Source: Papaver somniferum
Taxonomy: Eukaryota; Streptophyta; Magnoliopsida; Ranunculales; Papaveraceae
Assembly (NCBI RefSeq): GCF_003573695.1
Contig: NC_039361.1
Location: 36,172,859-36,236,858 of the forward strand
DNA: 64,000 nucleotides
Reading direction: 5' to 3'
The translations under genes were made by a program, and so were the position numbers. The notes below the pieces were generated by a model. It was given only the letters and a program-made list of their open reading frames with translations, was not told the DNA's origin and made no database searches. The first letter of the stretch is position 1. Each line of letters opens with the position of its first letter. Shown piece by piece: positions 59,501 to 64,000 of the stretch.

Positions 59501-59946
59501 CAACACGAAGGTCCGCTACCGGGGAATCCCTGTTTCTTCTTACTTATGGAGCTGAAGCAGTCATACCTACGGAAATCCTCATGCCAACCACGAAGACCGA
59601 AGCCTGGGAGAAAAACCTCACAACAGATATGATGTTAGAAAGGTTGGACGACTTGGAAGGAAGAAGGGAAGTAGCATTGCAAAAGATGGAAAATTATCAA
59701 CGAAGACTAGCAAGGGAGTACAACAAAAAGGTAAAGCTACGAAATTTTGTAGAGGGACAGTATGTGTTGAGAACAATCCCACGATATCAGCAAGAAAAGA
59801 AATGGGGAAAGTTAGCACATACATGGGGAGGACCGTTTATGATCCACGACATTGCGGGTAATGGTTCCTACTACCTTCGTAACCTAAAAGGTGAGGTCCT
59901 CCGGCATCCTTGGAATGCTAAATGGCTCAAAACATACTTCCCATAG
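56560..59946 (+). CDS. pol: Gypsy/Tat pol: reverse transcriptase, RNase H, aRNase H, integrase
   Basis: An open frame of 1128 codons. Residues about 117-290 are the RT (VPKKNGGVRICIDF, MPFGLRNAGATYQ, catalytic YVDD at 227-230). A classical RNase H-like connection follows (about 365-480), then a second, archaeal-like RNase H at about 523-650 (VFVDGSKNKEGAG, NIVEYEAVVHAL, LTSDSQLVIQQ, HADALA). The integrase has an HHCC zinc region (HYGDAGNHSG...CEECQ, about 781-825) and a D851, D911, E947 triad with spacing D-59-D-35-E, then a GPF(M)I/GSYYLRN C-terminal module ending KWLKTYFP. It is in the same frame as gag-pro but separated by TGA at 56434 and TAA at 56458. All catalytic residues are present. 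Confidence 0.95.
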   Translation: MFTPVEPTKEINIGTEEDPKMVKIGTIMGEGREQSLTKLLKEYADVFAWKLGDMPGIDPKVIQHELRIKQGTPPFRQKIRKVAPEYHEAVETELRKLLDAGFIKEVKYPTWISNMVIVPKKNGGVRICIDFTNLNKACPKDSYPLPSIDQLVEAVEGYEELSFMDGYSGYNQVALAEEDQPHTEFYTPHGLYCYTRMPFGLRNAGATYQRMVDAIFKPWIGGTLEVYVDDMLVKSKLRKNHHQDLMNIFNAMRQHHMKVNPEKCTFGVTSGKFLGYLVTKRGIEVDPAKIQAIVEMPSPKNLKEVQKLNGSIAALGRFIARSSDKCKHFFNILKKGSKFEWTAECEEAFQRIKEHLASIPILQKPDPDEVLALYIAATEDAVSAVLVKTNTKIEQPIYYVSKTLNSAERNYTKIEQLILALVWATQKLRTYFLTHFVRVPCKAPLEAVLKSTGKVGRIAKWNTHLDQFNIIHEIQHSQKSQVLADFLADLPLDNDEEIKGIPEAEEAIKDPMDILEPASHRQWEVFVDGSKNKEGAGIGIVIITPTGERIIQALRLEFKEHTNNIVEYEAVVHALRIIIEMGVTDVRLTSDSQLVIQQIGLEYNVYDDTLSAYMALVQTLASQIPNIKFRHLCRRDLRHADALAYISSMLRDKNAEGIKIARVYESSIASQFSFATNQDTMEEYIEDQVGEDIHNDCDEEDILSKANQDEDFSNEDDWRVTIHAFLDKGSLPADRKQARKMLSKVGRYDLREEVLYKKSFLGPLLRCLSRKEGHRILNDIHYGDAGNHSGMRSLADKAKTQGYYWPTMIQDAARMSRRCEECQRFARKIHAPATMLNSVDSPWPFVKWGVDIVGPFIEGSRKRRFLIVATDYFSKWVEAKALDRIRDADVFTFIFQNIICRFGIPAEIVSDNGKQLQGKNIDMLFDTFKIRKNKSTPLYPQSNGQAEATNKTLALILKKQLDEHKGRWCEQLHNVLWAYRTTRRSATGESLFLLTYGAEAVIPTEILMPTTKTEAWEKNLTTDMMLERLDDLEGRREVALQKMENYQRRLAREYNKKVKLRNFVEGQYVLRTIPRYQQEKKWGKLAHTWGGPFMIHDIAGNGSYYLRNLKGEVLRHPWNAKWLKTYFP

Positions 59947-60592
59947 AAGCAACGCAGATTTGAATCTGCTGGGAGTGAACCAGAAGAAGAAAGGAGCCTA
60001 ACCGCCCCACATGTTTCTATCTCTGGAAGAGGAATTGCAGACCTCAACTTATCAATCAAACAAGCTTTCAAATTATCAAGTCAGTGGAATCTACCTACAA
60101 TATTGGGGAAAGTAGTTAATCTACAATCTCTCAGGGCTCCCCCATCAGTGTCCATAAGTGTAGGACCGGGGGGAAGGCACCCAGCAGAAAGAGATACCCA
60201 ACCAATCTTAAGGCAACGGGTCGACGGAATGGGTGCGTACATATTTTACACTCTATATCCTAGAACGTTGCCCCGGCCCCCACCGTCTGGGAATCCTCTG
60301 GCCCAGGATTTGCCAGCGGGGTGACAGGTCTCAAGACGATCACGAAGGTACCTTCCTTCAGTATCGCACTCAAAAACACTTAACAACTTTTGTTTTGATT
60401 TTTCACAAACTTAAAATACAAACACTTAAAAACAACATTGTAGGTATATCAAGAAGAGGATTCATTTCATAAAGGGTGATTACAAGAAGTGAACGGCCAA
60501 AGCCAAGGATACACAATCAAAAAACATCCTTGTTACATGGTTACAAAAAATATAATTATGCCGCGGACCCTACAGAACGCTGCGATCTCTAC
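59947..60592. other. Spacer between pol and the antisense gene
   Basis: Non-coding interval in the Gypsy element, containing the 3' side of both the sense pol and the antisense transcription unit. A G-rich stretch GGACCGGGGGGAAGG lies near 60163. Short frames at 60103-60472 have no domain. Confidence 0.6.
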
Positions 60593-63500
60593 CTAGTTGG
60601 CGGTCCCGTCGTCAGGATTATTCCGAAGACTTGATGGGACGCTCCCACCAGAAGAGGGGCCCGAGGAGCTGGGCAATGCAGCAGGAACGGGACGACGAGG
60701 ATAGTTCTTCACGAGACCATGTTCATTCCTTAGGCCAAGTTCTATCCTCTCCAGCATCTTGTTCGTCTCCTCAGACAATTGACAACGAGCCTTATGTTTA
60801 ATAACTGCTGTCCGCTGTTGGGCTTGGGATAATAACGAAGATAGCCGATTCACTTCTCTGGAAGCAGCACCAACGGCCTCCTCGCGGGTGGCTGCTAAAT
60901 TCTTGAAGTGATTGGTTTGTTCCTCTTGTTGTGCTAAGGAAGATTGAGCCTTTTCAAGTTCTTCATTTGTGACGCGAAGGCGTCCCTCGAGCTCTGAAAA
61001 AGACAACACCACGGAGTTAGCGTAGAAAAAAAACAAGATCACACTCGATGAATTGGGATTATACCTTCGACACAAGCCGAAGCCTCTTCATACTCATTAA
61101 CAACCGCATCTCGCGCTTCATCAAGATGATCATATTCCGCGGATAATTTCTTATAGTCTACTTGAAGGTTGGTGAGAGTAAATTGACAGGCATCTAATTC
61201 TACCTGCTTCATCGAGTCCATATGACGAAGGTGGTCGACCTCTTTATTTATCTCTGAGACCCCTTTGCTGAGTCTGTACATGCACACTTCAAGATTCCTC
61301 TCAGACTCAGCAAGACGAGCTACATCGGCCCGAGACGCGGAAAGAGCATTGCTGAGAGCGTAGACTTCACCACGAGCATCATCTCGTTCCCTGGCAAGAC
61401 CGAGCATATTATCTTGGACCCCCGAAAGAGACATGGATTGCGCCGTCTGTAATTCTTTTTCCAATAGCTGAATCCTAGATTCCAACAAGGAAGTACGCTC
61501 ACGGGCTTCCCGCAGATTATCACTGGTCCACAGCAGTGTGCCATTAAATAAGGCCCGATCATGGTTGTACATATTTTGCATGTCGACCATCTGAACATGC
61601 CGCGCGCGCCATACCTCAGCCCGAGCATCCCATTTCTTAGCCTCACTCTTAATCTTCTCAACCAAATCTCTAATACGAGATTTTTGCCGAGCTCTTTCGT
61701 TTCGAAGCCATATCAGCTCGGGGATGCCACCCACTGGACATAGGGTGGGGAGACTCAGACAGAACAACTAAGAGATAAAAGAATGACGACATACGGAGAG
61801 GGAAAAGAACCAAACCTGTGATAGTGGAAACTTGGCTACGAGTTTGCTCTAACTCAGCGCGCACTGCAATAAGTTCTGAACGAAGATCAGCCTCTGCTTC
61901 ACCCAGCTTTTCTTTCTCCTTAAGACTTTTCTTCAGCTCTTCTATCTCCACCTCAGCCGCAGATAATTCCTTTTCCCGGTGACGAAGCTTAGCCTCGAGC
62001 TTCAGAGATTTCGCTTTAAAGAACTGATACAGCACGTGGTTGCAATGCTCGCTCCTCATCATCTACACATCAAGATGACAAAACATTATTCAACCGAAGC
62101 GTCCGATTCTCACGAACAAGCATGTACGAAAATTTACCTCCAGCACACACTGCTGCGGGAAGCCATATTGATACCCGTCGGCAATAGCCATCATATCGGC
62201 AACAGAAGTAGGAGGCTCCGGTACGAGGGTAGCTTCGGGAACAGTCAACCTTTTTCCCCAGGCTTCAGACACCTGCGCCTTCGAAGACATCTCCATCATG
62301 CGACGGGTATACGCGGTTGATTCCTTTTCCCCAACAACCACAGGAGCGGGATGAGAAACAAACAGAAGATTCTTCTCCTTAAACCAACTCATAATGGCGT
62401 CCTCACCCTCAGACATCGGCGACTGGGGAAGACTATTGGAGGGCGCGTCAACAACAGATTTTCCTTTCTCTGACTCGACCCCCTCAGCATGAATGTTGGC
62501 ATGCTCCTCCGCGCGTACATGCACAGCAGGCTCCTCCGCACCAACACCTCCTACAGTAGCATCCCCATTACCATCACCACCAAGAACATCCCAATTATCA
62601 TTAGGGGAAAGCAAAGAGAAGTCCTCGGGAAAATCGAGGGCTTCGTCAAAGAACTCCCCCGTGGAATACATCCGATCGAAAGAAAATTCTTGAGAAGTGG
62701 GAAGGGTATCCGCGACATCGCCAGCAGGGACGGAAACATCCCCGATGACAACATCATCCGCCACCACATCTTTGTTCCTTCCTTCATCACCAGCGTGACC
62801 TGCGAAGACCTCTTCTTCGACATTGATAGGGGAGGTACCAGTACGTTCCTCCCCATCTGTAATCTCGTCCTCAGCAAACTCTTCATTCACTGGACTGGTA
62901 ACTTCTTCTTGGGCCTCGACCTCGCCCATCACCGTAGTAGAAGACTGCTTCGGCCTAATCTTTTTCTTCTTCAATACCTGAAACCGACACCACAAAAGGA
63001 ATTATTCTTCCCGTCGGATGGAAGTTATAAAAACGAAGCGCAGCTAGAATCTGCGTACCTGAGCAGCTGAAATATTCTTCGGTGGGGGTATTGCACCGGA
63101 ACCATCCTCCTCGTCTCCCTCTACGACATCCAAGGCATAAGGAAAATTCATGCCCGCAAAGTTCAGACGCCAGGGGCAGAAACCTCCATAGCGAACAGGA
63201 GGAGATTCGCGCGGCTTACTATTCTCGGTGGGCCGCCATCCACGGGGACCAGGAATCCAACCGTAAGCCCACGGACCAACTATCTCAATAACAGTGGCGT
63301 GCCACTCGTAGTCATGATCGCGCTTGATCCTTTCTCGTGTGGGGAAGAGTTTCCGACGACTAGACGCCTCCGTGCCAGGAACATACTTCAGCTTGGCATC
63401 GCTGACCTCATTTAACAGACGAATCTCGCCTCGAGGAGCAGGGAGATTCCGAAGGCTGACACTCCACGGCTTGCGATTCCTACTATTGACGTAATCACCG

Positions 63501-64000
63501 AAGGAGTTATTGAAATTCTCAGGAGTGTACCATTCCTTCTCCAAGGGATTGGGGACGTAGCAAGTCATCGACGTCTCCCCCTTACTCCGCAGATAGCATT
63601 CCTTCAGGGCGCGAAGATAATTTCCCGATAGTTGGGATACGGAACGGCTATGAGTATTGGTGGAAGAACCCTCACGACTAGCGAGCACGTCGTAGTAAAA
63701 GGAATCACCCGATTTGTACAAAGGCAGCATCAGACCAGCCTCGAAGGCCCCAACCGTCGTTAACAAATGAAATTCATCGAATTCGTACTTGGAGATAAGC
63801 TCATACGTAATATCATCCTCGGGGGCATAGAAACGAACACCGAAGGCTTGAAGCTCATGCTTTTCCTTGAATATTTCAAGATCGATATGCTTGAAGGTTA
63901 CTTTTTTCCTGCTAACAGAGACACTGCGTATCAAGGGAGCAGCCTCTTCCTCCTCGGCGGGGCCGGACAAACTAACAAACGCTTCAGACGCTTTTCTCTT
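60593..64000 (-). CDS. Antisense gene of the Gypsy/Tat element (putative gypsy-type transposon / coiled-coil protein), 5' end outside the window
   Basis: Five minus-strand exons with GT-AG borders and consistent phase: 63059 to beyond 64000, 62138-62976, 61816-62062, 61065-61733 and 60593-60993, about 1030 codons in the window. Exon 1 is globular (KHELQAFGVRFYAPED, EAGLMLPLYKSGDSFYYDVL, WSVSLRNL, PGPRGWRP), reminiscent of the 'putative gypsy-type transposon' domain of antisense ORFs in Tat elements. Exon 2 is long, acidic and disordered (GEVEAQEEVTS, many D/E). Exons 3-5 form a long coiled coil (ELEQTRSQVSTITG, RARQKSRIRDLVEKIKSEAK, RLRVTNEELEKAQSSLAQQ) ending in a Pro/Ser-rich tail. The frame has no stops. 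The function in the element life cycle is unknown. Confidence 0.8.

Larger units (their letters stand above)
52133..64000 (+). mobile_element. Gypsy (Ty3) element of the Tat lineage, right end outside the window
   Basis: The 861-bp LTR 2 (52133-52993) is followed by TTTGGCGCTAGAAACAGGG, a 470-bp leader, gag-protease, pol and an antisense gene. The dual RNase H (a classical one plus an archaeal-like aRNase H) before the integrase, the DGGS protease active site and the antisense extra reading frame between pol and the 3' LTR are the marks of Tat-type elements. The 3' LTR is not in the window; there is no TGTGTACACATATA after 53 kb. The low LTR divergence and the open pol frame suggest a recent insertion. 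Confidence 0.88.

Overview
This window is plant nuclear DNA, probably from a eudicot: it is AT-rich, its genes have many short GT-AG introns, and it holds the usual plant transposon classes (Copia, Gypsy/Tat, MULE, hAT, PIF/Harbinger, Helitron). I cannot name the species. Host genes are sparse. Most of the 64 kb is nested transposable elements, and most of the gene-like sequence belongs to them or was captured by them.

Left part (1-23.3 kb). A decayed Copia end is followed by three tandem minus-strand copies of a tiny three-exon gene encoding a stand-alone nucleoplasmin-like (NPL) domain of the plant FKBP43/53 type. Copy 1 (2.45-2.96 kb) has a nonsense codon. Copy 2 (4.49-8.93 kb) reads intact for 109 aa, but its second intron holds a 3.8-kb Helitron carrying a cellulose-synthase-like gene fragment. 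Copy 3 keeps only exons 1-2 (23.08-23.26 kb), because a decayed MULE with a FAR1/transposase/OTU gene (15.8-21.4 kb) occupies the place of exon 3. A second TIR element (9.04-14.97 kb, 9-bp target duplication) lies just upstream of copy 2. It carries a broken ribosomal protein eL31 fragment and about 30 copies of a near-palindromic motif. The MULE coding exon is itself split by a TIR element that is split by a solo LTR.

Middle part (23.5-43.9 kb). A broken plant reverse transcriptase gene is followed by a solo LTR split by a hAT element that carries exons of a coiled-coil gene, then a 498-bp hAT MITE and a second copy of the TIR family seen at 15.8 kb. The two best ordinary host genes are here: a nine-exon zeta-class glutathione S-transferase (31.4-33.65 kb, plus) and a three-exon DUF7054/At4g22758-like gene (35.7-37.1 kb, minus). 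Beyond them lie a PPR pseudogene, two TIR elements with subterminal TTCGGTT or TTCGGCT repeats, and a small unrecognised frameshifted gene.

Right part (43.9-64 kb). A 6.4-kb PIF/Harbinger element with 3-bp TSD contains a decayed transposase, a Myb/NAM-like ORF1 and a plant mobile domain (PMD) gene, the last split by a solo LTR. Next is a Gypsy element of the Tat lineage: 861-bp LTR, short non-coding internal domain, second 861-bp LTR, then gag-protease (with an assembly gap), an intact RT/RNase H/aRNase H/integrase frame, and a five-exon antisense coiled-coil gene running off the right edge. The near-identical LTRs and intact pol mark this as the youngest large element in the window.
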